Assembly (NCBI RefSeq): GCF_000384155.1
Contig: NZ_KB913031.1
Location: 1,798,001 to 1,862,000 of the forward strand
Source of the DNA: Methylophilus sp. 42
Lineage (GTDB): Bacteria > Pseudomonadota > Gammaproteobacteria > Burkholderiales > Methylophilaceae
Direction: 5' to 3'
DNA length: 64,000 nt
Positions 54,095-61,803 of this stretch are shown here, piece after piece. A program made the position numbers and the translations under genes. Each line of letters opens with the position of its first letter. Positions within the stretch are counted from its first letter, which is position 1. The notes beneath the pieces are model-generated. The model saw only the letters and a list, made by a program, of their open reading frames with translations, ran no database searches and was not told the origin of the DNA.

Positions 54095-54823
54095 CAGTTC
54101 GCTCATATAGTGGTGATCGTCAGTCAGACACAATCCCAAACGCCACTCCATCGGCTTATCGCCATAAGTAAATGACACGCGCTCTATACTCAGCAGCGGA
54201 TACCCTTCTTTCAAGCCCAAAGCCTTGGCCACTTCCGCATCCGCCGCGACCGCTTTAATACGCTCTTCAGCCCGGATCATGCGCACACCAAACTGTGATT
54301 CATACATGCTGTACATGGAGCCATTGCTCTCTTCTACCTTGGCGCGGTTCAAGCCTTTAAATGGTGCGGCAGGCACAATAATGTGGTCATAAATCAGAGG
54401 GCGGCCCGAGAACGTCAGCAAACGCTTCACATCAATCGTGGTTGCGCCTGCTTTCATTTCCAGCACCTTGCCGATATGCACGCTGGCTTTACCTTTAATG
54501 CAGGAGATAAACTCATTCTGCAGCATTTCTTTCTGGCCATTTTCTGCAGTCAGACGCAAGAAACGCAGCTTGACGTCATCCTGGTTGTGCGTAGCAACAA
54601 AAGTACCTTTGCCCTGGCGCCGAATCAGGATATTTTCTGTCGCCAGGCTATCAATCGCCTTGCGCACAGTGCCCTGACTGACTTTAAACCGCTGCGCCAG
54701 GTCAATTTCGCTGGGAATCATATCTCCGGGGCGCCACTCCCCACCGATCAGGCTTTGCGTGATCAGCACTTTAATTTGGTCATACAGCGGCCGGTAACTC
54801 GGCGACCCTAACTGCTTATCCAT
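54089..54823 (-). CDS. GntR/HutC-family transcription regulator
   Basis: The protein has 244 residues from ATG 54823 (GGAG eight bases upstream); the frame is open 16 codons further. The N-terminal winged HTH contains IPSEIDLAQRFKVSQGTVRK and the C-terminal UTRA ligand domain spans about residues 90-235 (ISCIKGKASVHIGKVLEMKA; EGYPLLSIERVSFTYGDKPM). UTRA regulators respond to small metabolites, here perhaps a methylcitrate-cycle or C5 CoA-ester intermediate. It is divergent from the citE-mch-citE-prpBCD arm and upstream of the sdh arm, so it may control both. Confidence 0.9.
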   Translation of the reverse strand: MDKQLGSPSYRPLYDQIKVLITQSLIGGEWRPGDMIPSEIDLAQRFKVSQGTVRKAIDSLATENILIRRQGKGTFVATHNQDDVKLRFLRLTAENGQKEMLQNEFISCIKGKASVHIGKVLEMKAGATTIDVKRLLTFSGRPLIYDHIIVPAAPFKGLNRAKVEESNGSMYSMYESQFGVRMIRAEERIKAVAADAEVAKALGLKEGYPLLSIERVSFTYGDKPMEWRLGLCLTDDHHYMSELE

Positions 54824-54916
54824 AGATTCGACTCCATTCATGATTGGCACCATCAATTGCACCTGAAACAAGGTTTTTAATTTATATCACAGCGCTTTTT
54901 TATTGTCCACTATTTT

Positions 54917-54941
54917 ATATCTTATATAAGACATAAGATAT
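54917..54941. promoter_or_regulatory. Inverted repeat, probable GntR operator
   Basis: The arms ATATCTTAT and ATAAGATAT are perfect complements separated by 7 bases, with an inner TCTTATATAAGA dyad. It lies in the gntR/citE divergent region, directly upstream of the -35 of the plus-strand promoter. GntR-type operators are typically such short AT-rich dyads. Confidence 0.65.
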
Positions 54942-54944
54942 TTG

Positions 54945-54973
54945 TTGACACAGTTTTTTTATTCATGAATAAT
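54945..54973 (+). promoter_or_regulatory. Sigma-70 promoter of the citE-mch-prp arm
   Basis: TTGACA at 54945-54950 is followed after a 17-base spacer by AATAAT at 54968-54973. Transcription would start about 30 bases before the ATG at 55008. The adjacent dyad suggests GntR control. Confidence 0.7.
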
Positions 54974-55007
54974 GAATCTAATTTCTTGCCGTAACAAAGG
55001 AAAACCC

Positions 55008-55889
55008 ATGTCATATGCACTCAGACCCAGACGCTCGATGCTATATGTTCCTGGCTGTAATCAACATTACCTGGAACGTGCTCGCTCACTCGCGGCAGAC
55101 TCTGTCATTCTGGACCTGGGCGACCCTATTCTGGTGGATGCCAAAATTCAATCCCGCCACAACGTAGTGAATGCGGTGCAGCAAGGTGGCTACGGTAAAA
55201 GAGAAGTCGTAGTGCGCGTCAATGACTTGCACTCCATCTGGGGCCATGACGACATTCAAGCGGTGGCTAATATTGGTGCAGATGCCATTTTGTTTCCTAA
55301 TATAGAATCACGCGAAGATGTATTGCAGGCGCAGCAGTTATTAGATGAGGCTGGCGGCAAAAATGTACCCATGATGGTCATGATAGAAAGTCCACTGGCC
55401 GTATTGAATGCCAAGGAAATTGCCGCAGCTTCAGACCGCATCATCTGTATGGTGATGGCAACCTCAGACCTGATTTCACAACTGCACGCACGTGTGACGC
55501 ACGAACGTTCAGCCATCCTGACCTCATTATCCCTGGTGGTGCTGGCCGCACGCGCTTACGGCAAAGGCGTGATTGATGGTATTACTTCAGATTTCAAAAA
55601 CATGCATTCGTTTGAATATGCCTGTCGCATAGGCCGAGACATCGGCATGGATGGCAAATCGCTGGTGCATCCGGCGCAAATTGCTTATTGCAATGACGCG
55701 TATACGCCGCAACGCGCAGAAGTCGAACATGCGCGGCTGATTATCAAAGCCCTCAAAGAAGCCAACGAGGGTGGGCGCGGCACGGTGGTGGTGAATGACA
55801 AACTGGTCGAACATCACCACATCAAAGCCGCACAACGCTTGATTCAACTGGCAGAGGCCATTGCCGAGCTGGAAGAAGAGTTTATATAA
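55008..55889 (+). CDS. CitE-like CoA-ester lyase family protein, paralogue 2
   Basis: A protein of 293 residues from ATG 55008 (AAAGGA upstream) with the CitE opening RRSMLYVPG and length. The usual DLED acidic pair reads DLGDPILVDAK, so one conserved Glu is Gly, and the usual GxEDF segment is VMATSDLISQ. The metal-binding Glu (MIESPLAVLN) and the Asp in ATSDL remain. It may therefore have altered substrate use or reduced activity compared with typical malyl- or methylmalyl-CoA lyases. It is first in the plus-strand arm. Confidence 0.8.
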   Translation: MSYALRPRRSMLYVPGCNQHYLERARSLAADSVILDLGDPILVDAKIQSRHNVVNAVQQGGYGKREVVVRVNDLHSIWGHDDIQAVANIGADAILFPNIESREDVLQAQQLLDEAGGKNVPMMVMIESPLAVLNAKEIAAASDRIICMVMATSDLISQLHARVTHERSAILTSLSLVVLAARAYGKGVIDGITSDFKNMHSFEYACRIGRDIGMDGKSLVHPAQIAYCNDAYTPQRAEVEHARLIIKALKEANEGGRGTVVVNDKLVEHHHIKAAQRLIQLAEAIAELEEEFI

Positions 55890-55900
55890 AGGAGTTGAAA

Positions 55901-56959
55901 ATGAGCACAAAAATCAACACCGGACGTTTTTTCGAACATTTTGTACTGGGTGAAACCATCCAGCACGCCACGCCGCGCACCATCACGACAGGTGACACGG
56001 CGCTGTATATTGCGCTAACGGGCGCACGCAACCCCCTACATTGCAGCACGCCGCTGGCACAGTCGCTGGGTTACCCGCAGATGCCGATTGATGACCTGCT
56101 GGCGTTTCATATTGCTTTTGGCAAGACCGTCCCAGATATCTCAGTCAATGCCGTCGCCAATCTCGGCTATGCTGATGTACGGTTTATCCAGCCCGTATAC
56201 GTGGGCGACACGCTGACGACCGCCAGTGAAGTCATCGGCCTAAAACAGAATTCCAACGGCAAAAATGGCGTGGTCTGGGTGCGCTCAACCACGGTTAACC
56301 AGCAACAGCAACCGGTACTCAGCTGGGTACGCTGGGTGATGGTGCACAAGAAAAACCAGGAGGCGCCAGCGCCGGACACTGTCATTCCTGAGCTGCCGGA
56401 ATTTGTCAGCCCTGAATCATTAGCCGTGCCAGCCCACTTCAAGCTAAATAATAGCCTGGGCACAGCCACAGCTGGTCAATACTGGTGGGACGATTACGAA
56501 GTGGGTGAATGCATGCGCCACCCTTCTGGCCTGACCATCAATGAAAGTGACCATACCATGGCCACGCACCTATATCAGAACAATGCGCGCCTGCACTTTG
56601 ATGCGCACCTGATGAAAAGCACACCGCAGGGCCAGTGCCTGGTATACGGCGGCGTAGTGATTTCGGCCTGTCGTGCCCTCAGTTATGAAGGACTGGAAAA
56701 CGCCATTTCCATCCTGGCGATTAACGGTGGCACCCATGCCAATCCAAGTTATTCGGGTGACACCATTTATTGCCTGACCAAGGTATTGGATAAATGGGCC
56801 CTGCCCCATCCTGAGTTAGGCGCATTACGCTTACGCATGGTCGGCGTCAAAAATATGCCGCCAGCTACCCTGGAAAACATCAAAACCACGCAGGGCTATC
56901 ACCCGCACGTGGTACTCGATCTCGACTATACCGTTCTTATTCCACGCAAAGGAAACTAA
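55901..56959 (+). CDS. Mesaconyl-CoA hydratase (beta-methylmalyl-CoA dehydratase)-like MaoC protein
   Basis: A double-hotdog MaoC-type protein of 352 residues. From memory of the family it closely follows Rhodobacter mesaconyl-CoA hydratase: GRFFEHFVLGETIQHATPRT at the start, IAFGKTVPDISVNAVANLGY, IGLKQNSNGKNGVVWVRS and the C-terminal ALRLRMVGVKN. That enzyme interconverts beta-methylmalyl-CoA and mesaconyl-CoA. Itaconyl-CoA hydratase is a less likely reading, as it is usually shorter. ATG 55901 is preferred over TTG 55895 because AAGGAG fits the ATG. Confidence 0.88.
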   Translation: MSTKINTGRFFEHFVLGETIQHATPRTITTGDTALYIALTGARNPLHCSTPLAQSLGYPQMPIDDLLAFHIAFGKTVPDISVNAVANLGYADVRFIQPVYVGDTLTTASEVIGLKQNSNGKNGVVWVRSTTVNQQQQPVLSWVRWVMVHKKNQEAPAPDTVIPELPEFVSPESLAVPAHFKLNNSLGTATAGQYWWDDYEVGECMRHPSGLTINESDHTMATHLYQNNARLHFDAHLMKSTPQGQCLVYGGVVISACRALSYEGLENAISILAINGGTHANPSYSGDTIYCLTKVLDKWALPHPELGALRLRMVGVKNMPPATLENIKTTQGYHPHVVLDLDYTVLIPRKGN

Positions 56960-56961
56960 AC

Positions 56962-57960
56962 ATGGCTGTTCATCCAAATCAGGCACTTTTTGGCGGTGAA
57001 AAGCCGTTTCCGGTGATTCCGGCTTGTGAACATTTTGCCGGTAGCGAAAAGTTGATCCTGAAAGCCTTGTCACTCCAAGACCCGGCCACGCCTAATGGTG
57101 TCGGCCCGGTATTTGATATTACCTGTGATTGTGAAGATGGCGCCGCCAGCGGCCAGGAACAAGCACATGCAGAAATGATCGTCCGCATACTGAATTCCGA
57201 AGCCAATAAATACAAAATGGCCGGGGCACGTATTCATGACTACACGCACCCGCACTGGAAAAAGGATATCGACATTCTGGTCGGCGGCGCGGGTGAAGTG
57301 CTGAGCTATATCACGATTCCTAAATGTACCGATATCGCCCAAGCCCGTGAAATGATCACCTATATTCAGCAAGTCGCGAAGCAACACGGCATTCGCCGTG
57401 AGATTCCGGTACATATCCTGATTGAAACGCATGGCGCACTCAGACAGGTACATGAAATTGCACAACTGCCGTGGTTACAGGTGCTGGATTTCGGCCTGAT
57501 GGACTTTGTCAGCGCCCACCACGGCGCTATCCCCGCCGCAGCCATGCGCAGCCCCGGCCAGTTTGACCACCGGTTGCTGGCACGCGCCAAGACCGAAGTC
57601 GTCTCTGCCGCGCTGGCCAATGGCGTGGTGCCTGCGCACAACGTGACGCTAGACCTGAAAAATGTAGAAGTCACTTACAGCGATGCGTATCGCGCGCGTA
57701 ACGAATTCGGTTTTATGCGTATGTGGAGCATCTATCCGACGCAGATTCAGGCCATTGTCGATGCCATGAAACCTAATTTTGACGAAGTGACAGACGCCGC
57801 CAATATCCTGCTGGCAGCACAAACGGCCGATTGGGGGCCAATTCAGTATGCGGGCGAGTTGCATGACCGTGCCACCTATCGTTATTTCTGGGAAGTGCTG
57901 CAAAAAGCCAAGCAAACCGGTGTTGCCATGCCGGAAGATGCTGAACACGCCTTCTTTTAA
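56962..57960 (+). CDS. CitE-like CoA-ester lyase family protein, paralogue 3
   Basis: A protein of 332 residues with acidic motifs CDCEDGAASGQEQ, ILIETHGALR and DFGLMDFVSAH, and the C-terminal MWSIYPTQIQAIV that matches the CitE 'IHP-Q' region. It differs from the other two paralogues in length and loops. With the hydratase it could perform beta-methylmalyl-CoA cleavage to glyoxylate and propionyl-CoA, or citramalyl-CoA cleavage. It is spaced two bases after the hydratase stop. Confidence 0.82.
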   Translation: MAVHPNQALFGGEKPFPVIPACEHFAGSEKLILKALSLQDPATPNGVGPVFDITCDCEDGAASGQEQAHAEMIVRILNSEANKYKMAGARIHDYTHPHWKKDIDILVGGAGEVLSYITIPKCTDIAQAREMITYIQQVAKQHGIRREIPVHILIETHGALRQVHEIAQLPWLQVLDFGLMDFVSAHHGAIPAAAMRSPGQFDHRLLARAKTEVVSAALANGVVPAHNVTLDLKNVEVTYSDAYRARNEFGFMRMWSIYPTQIQAIVDAMKPNFDEVTDAANILLAAQTADWGPIQYAGELHDRATYRYFWEVLQKAKQTGVAMPEDAEHAFF

Positions 57961-57963
57961 TAC

Positions 57964-58060
57964 TTAGCCACAGAGATCACAGAGCACACAGAGAAAATCT
58001 GAGACATTTTTTATTCAGCTTGATGTATCTCTCTGAGACCTCTGTGTTCTCTGTGGCTTA
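57964..58060. repeat. Palindromic repeat of the AGCCACAGAGA type
   Basis: The left arm TTAGCCACAGAGATCACAGA and the right arm, whose reverse complement is TTAAGCCACAGAGAACACAG, form a large hairpin of about 97 bp. It lies between paralogue 3 and prpB. This word is familiar as a dispersed intergenic hairpin in many bacteria. It may reduce read-through or stabilise the mRNA between the two parts of the operon. Confidence 0.7.
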
Positions 58061-58077
58061 AAGATAAGGGTTTAAAT

Positions 58078-58953
58078 ATGCAACAAATCACAACAGCAGG
58101 CGCGCGTTTCCGCGCCGCACTGGCCGCAGAAAAACCATTACAGATTATCGGTGCCATCAATGCCTATCACGCCATGCTGGCCACACAATCCGGGTTTAAA
58201 GCCATTTACTTGTCCGGTGGTGGCGTTGCTGCAGGCTCCTTGGGGCTGCCAGATTTAGGCATTTCTGGCCTTGAAGATGTATTGGTCGATGTGCGCCGGA
58301 TTACCGATGCCGTCGATACGCCATTGCTGGTCGATATCGATACCGGTTTTGGCGGCGCCTTCAACATTGCGCGCACAATTAAAAGTGTTGCCAAAGCGGG
58401 TGCAGCGGCCGTGCATATTGAAGACCAGGTCAGTGCCAAACGCTGCGGCCATCGCCCCAATAAAGCGATTGTCAGCCTGGACGAAATGGTAGACCGCGTC
58501 AAAGCTGCAGTGGATGCCAAACCTGATGATGACTTTGTCGTTATGGCGCGCACCGATGCGCTGGCGGTAGAAGGTTTGCAATCCGCCATAGACCGCGCCT
58601 GTGCCTGTGTTGAAGCTGGCGCCGACATGATTTTCCCGGAAGCGATGACAGACCTGGACATGTACCAGCAGTTTGTCGATGCGGTCAAAGTGCCTGTGCT
58701 GGCGAACATTACCGAGTTCGGCTCCACGCCTTTATTTACAGTAGACGAACTGGCCACTGCCGGAGTCGGCATGGTGCTGTATCCGTTGTCAGCCTTCCGC
58801 GCCATGAACCAGGCGGCACTCAGGGTCTATGAGGGTGTGCGTAAGGATGGCACACAAAAGAATGTATTGGACCTGATGCAAACGCGTGCCGACTTGTATG
58901 AGCACCTGGGTTATCACGCTTTTGAACAGAAACTAGACGCGCTGTATAAATAA
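58078..58953 (+). CDS. prpB: 2-methylisocitrate lyase
   Basis: PrpB (291 aa) cleaves 2-methylisocitrate to pyruvate and succinate, the last step of the methylcitrate cycle. The lyase signature KRCGH is present ([17 protein letters not shown]), with [10 protein letters not shown] as the metal site. It belongs to the same superfamily as the PEP mutase at 15.4 kb, but the active-site loop distinguishes them. Confidence 0.96.
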   Translation: MQQITTAGARFRAALAAEKPLQIIGAINAYHAMLATQSGFKAIYLSGGGVAAGSLGLPDLGISGLEDVLVDVRRITDAVDTPLLVDIDTGFGGAFNIARTIKSVAKAGAAAVHIEDQVSAKRCGHRPNKAIVSLDEMVDRVKAAVDAKPDDDFVVMARTDALAVEGLQSAIDRACACVEAGADMIFPEAMTDLDMYQQFVDAVKVPVLANITEFGSTPLFTVDELATAGVGMVLYPLSAFRAMNQAALRVYEGVRKDGTQKNVLDLMQTRADLYEHLGYHAFEQKLDALYK

Positions 58954-58987
58954 TCAACACACGCGACCAGAAACAAGGAGGTTAGTT

Positions 58988-60157
58988 ATGAACACCACCA
59001 CTGATCCAACTATTCCAGCCACCGAAGCCCCAAAACGCAAAAAAGGCGTGGCGCTGGCAGGTGTGGCTGCCGGCACCACGGCCATTTGTACCGTGGGCCA
59101 TAGCGGTAATGACTTGCATTACCGTGGTTACGATATCATCGAACTGGCAACACATGCGACGTTCGAAGAAGTCGCTTATTTGCTGATACACGGCGAGCTG
59201 CCCACCCAACCACAGCTCACCGCTTATCACCAAAAGCTCAAAAAGCTACGCGGCCTGCCCAGTGCACTTAAAGCCGTACTGGAACAGATTCCTGCCAATG
59301 CGCACCCTATGGATGTGATGCGCACGGGTTGTTCAATGTTGGGCACATTGGAGCCAGAAGCCATTGACCGCAATACGGCGGGCGCACAGGCATTAGGTGA
59401 TCGATTAATTGCCTGTTTTGGCTCCATCCTCATTTACTGGTACCAGTTTAGCCACCGTGGTGTGCGGATTGAGGTAGAAACCGATGACGATTCCATCGCC
59501 GCACATTTCCTGCATATTCTGCATGGCAAAAAGCCATCCGAACTACATATCAAAGCCATGAATACTTCACTGGTGCTGTATGCCGAGCATGAGTTTAACG
59601 CATCGACTTTCACCTCACGCGTGATTGCCGGCACTCTGTCTGACTTGTACTCCTGCATTACGGGGGCTATTGGCGCCCTGCGTGGCCCCAAACATGGTGG
59701 CGCCAACGAAGCGGCGATGGAGATTATCGAGCGCTACAAAACAGCGGATGAGGCAGAGTCTGACATCATGGCGCGTATGGCACGCAAGGAAATCATTATT
59801 GGCTTTGGCCATCCGGTCTATACCATCGCCGACCCCCGCAATGAGTCGATTAAAGCTGTCAGCAAATCACTCTGCCAAGATGCAGGCAATATGTCATTGT
59901 TTGATATTTCTGCCCGCATTGAAGAAACCATGTGGCGTGAGAAAAAAATGTTCCCCAACCTGGATTGGTACAGCGCCTCCAGCTATCACATGATGGGCAT
60001 TCCAACCGGCATGTTCACGCCTATTTTTGTGATTTCACGTACCACCGGTTGGGTAGCTCATGCCATTGAGCAACGTATAGACAACAAAATTATCCGTCCG
60101 AATGCAGAGTACAACGGCCCGGATAACAGACCGTTTGTACCCATTAACCAGCGTTAG
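58988..60157 (+). CDS. prpC: 2-methylcitrate synthase
   Basis: PrpC (389 aa) condenses propionyl-CoA with oxaloacetate. The N-terminal [12 protein letters not shown] is diagnostic of PrpC over GltA. Catalytic residues lie in GPKHGGANE and [14 protein letters not shown]. The ATG has AAGGAGGT upstream at optimal distance. No separate citrate synthase is in the window; PrpC enzymes can have some citrate synthase activity. Confidence 0.95.
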   Translation: MNTTTDPTIPATEAPKRKKGVALAGVAAGTTAICTVGHSGNDLHYRGYDIIELATHATFEEVAYLLIHGELPTQPQLTAYHQKLKKLRGLPSALKAVLEQIPANAHPMDVMRTGCSMLGTLEPEAIDRNTAGAQALGDRLIACFGSILIYWYQFSHRGVRIEVETDDDSIAAHFLHILHGKKPSELHIKAMNTSLVLYAEHEFNASTFTSRVIAGTLSDLYSCITGAIGALRGPKHGGANEAAMEIIERYKTADEAESDIMARMARKEIIIGFGHPVYTIADPRNESIKAVSKSLCQDAGNMSLFDISARIEETMWREKKMFPNLDWYSASSYHMMGIPTGMFTPIFVISRTTGWVAHAIEQRIDNKIIRPNAEYNGPDNRPFVPINQR

Positions 60158-60161
60158 CCCT

Positions 60162-60234
60162 CAATTTAACCGCACCCTGAACCCTGCCTAATGCTTTGAA
60201 ATAGCAAGCATCAGACCCAAGGTGCGCCTAAATT
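60162..60234 (+). promoter_or_regulatory. Hairpin in the prpC-prpD gap
   Basis: The outer arms AATTTAACCGCACC and GGTGCGCCTAAATT pair with one bulge, and an inner ATGCTT...AAGCAT pair closes the middle. The 132-base gap is large for this operon, so this structure may attenuate or process the message, or be another short repeat. Confidence 0.5.
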
Positions 60235-60289
60235 CAGGCTTTAAGATAACGCAGTGATTCGTTTTTAACACATTGATAAAGGTATAAAA

Positions 60290-61750
60290 ATGTCCGCCCA
60301 TATCTCTAACGTCCGTCCAGACCCGGATCAGGTAATCGTTGATATTGCCAATTACGTGGCAGATTTTGAAATCAGCTCGACTGAGGCCTATGACACCGCC
60401 CGTAACTGCCTGATGGATACCTTGGGCTGTGGCTTCGAAGCCCTGGATTACCCGGCTTGCACCAAACTACTGGGGCCGGTGATTGCCGGGACAGTGGTGC
60501 CGAATGGCGCCAAAGTGCCAGGCACCTCTTATCAGCTGGACCCGATCCTGGCGGCCTTTAACATCGGCGCCATGATCCGCTGGCTGGATTTTAACGATAC
60601 CTGGCTGGCGGCAGAATGGGGCCACCCTTCTGATAACCTGGGCGGCATCCTGGCTTCTGCCGACTATATGTCACGCAAACACGTGGCTGAAGGCAAGCCG
60701 GCACTGACGATGAAAGACGTACTGACCGCCATGATTAAGGCGCATGAAATTCAAGGCGTGCTGGCACTGGAAAACAGTTTTAACCGTGTGGGCCTAGACC
60801 ACGTGATCCTAGTTAAAATCGCTTCAACCGCCGTGGTGACCAAATTATTGGGTGGTAATAAGCAAGACATTATCAATGCCGTGTCTAACGCCTTTGTTGA
60901 TGGCCAAAGTTTGCGTACCTACCGTCATAGCCCGAATACCGGTTCACGTAAGTCCTGGGCGGCTGGCGATGCCACCTCACGTGCGGTGCGCCTGGCCTGG
61001 ATGACGTTGCAAGGCGAAATGGGTTACCCAAGCGCACTCACGGCCAAGACCTGGGGCTTCTACGATGTCCTGTTTAAAGGCAATGCCTTCAAATTCCAGC
61101 GCCCATACGGTAGCTATGTCATGGAGCAGGTATTGTTCAAAATCTCTTTCCCGGCCGAGTTCCATGCACAAACCGCGGTGGAATCTGCATTCCAGTTAAA
61201 CAAAGAAGTCGGTAATCGCCTGCAAACGCTGGAAGATATCGCCAATATTGAGAAAATCATCATCACCACCCATGAGTCGGCAATTCGCATTATTGATAAA
61301 ACCGGCCCGATGAATAACCCGGCCGACCGCGATCACTGTATTCAGTATATGGCCGCCGTGGGCTTGCTCAAAGGCAGTTTGACGGCGCTGGACTACGAAG
61401 ATGCCGCAGCAGCCGACCCACGCATTGATGCCCTGCGTGACAAAATGACCTGTGTAGAGAAGTCAGAATACACACGTGACTACCTCGACCCGGAAAAACG
61501 CTCGATTGCCAACGCCATCCAGATTTTCTTTAAAGATGGTACGCAGTCCAGCAATATTGCCGTGGAATATCCGATTGGCCACCGCCGTCGCCGTGGCGAG
61601 GGCATCCCGGAGCTGGTGAAGAAATTCCAAGTCAACCTGGCGCGCCGTTTTGATTCAGCCAGACAAGCCGAGATTCTAGCTCTGTGTCAGGACCAGGCCA
61701 AACTGGAAGCCACTTCAGTCAATCAGTTTGTCGATATGCTGATGGTTTAA
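60290..61750 (+). CDS. prpD: 2-methylcitrate dehydratase
   Basis: PrpD (486 aa, usual length) dehydrates 2-methylcitrate to 2-methyl-cis-aconitate. It has the MmgE/PrpD-family pattern [38 protein letters not shown] and [20 protein letters not shown]. AcnB, encoded at the other end of the supercluster, would carry out the following rehydration. AAAGG lies before the ATG. Confidence 0.96.
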   Translation: MSAHISNVRPDPDQVIVDIANYVADFEISSTEAYDTARNCLMDTLGCGFEALDYPACTKLLGPVIAGTVVPNGAKVPGTSYQLDPILAAFNIGAMIRWLDFNDTWLAAEWGHPSDNLGGILASADYMSRKHVAEGKPALTMKDVLTAMIKAHEIQGVLALENSFNRVGLDHVILVKIASTAVVTKLLGGNKQDIINAVSNAFVDGQSLRTYRHSPNTGSRKSWAAGDATSRAVRLAWMTLQGEMGYPSALTAKTWGFYDVLFKGNAFKFQRPYGSYVMEQVLFKISFPAEFHAQTAVESAFQLNKEVGNRLQTLEDIANIEKIIITTHESAIRIIDKTGPMNNPADRDHCIQYMAAVGLLKGSLTALDYEDAAAADPRIDALRDKMTCVEKSEYTRDYLDPEKRSIANAIQIFFKDGTQSSNIAVEYPIGHRRRRGEGIPELVKKFQVNLARRFDSARQAEILALCQDQAKLEATSVNQFVDMLMV

Positions 61751-61765
61751 CCACAACCGAAAGCT

Positions 61766-61800
61766 CGGACTGCTGACACAAAAATAGGCAGTCCGTTTTA
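61766..61800 (+). terminator. Terminator after prpD
   Basis: An 8-bp stem (CGGACTGC / GCAGTCCG) is followed by TTTTA. It lies 15 bases past the prpD stop and could also stop the convergent mshQ-like gene. Confidence 0.8.
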
Positions 61801-61803
61801 CCG

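Noticed and set aside
54089-57960. Itaconate degradation operon (ict-ich-ccl)
   Set aside because: No CoA-transferase gene is present and the MaoC protein fits the longer mesaconyl-CoA hydratase better; kept only as an alternative.
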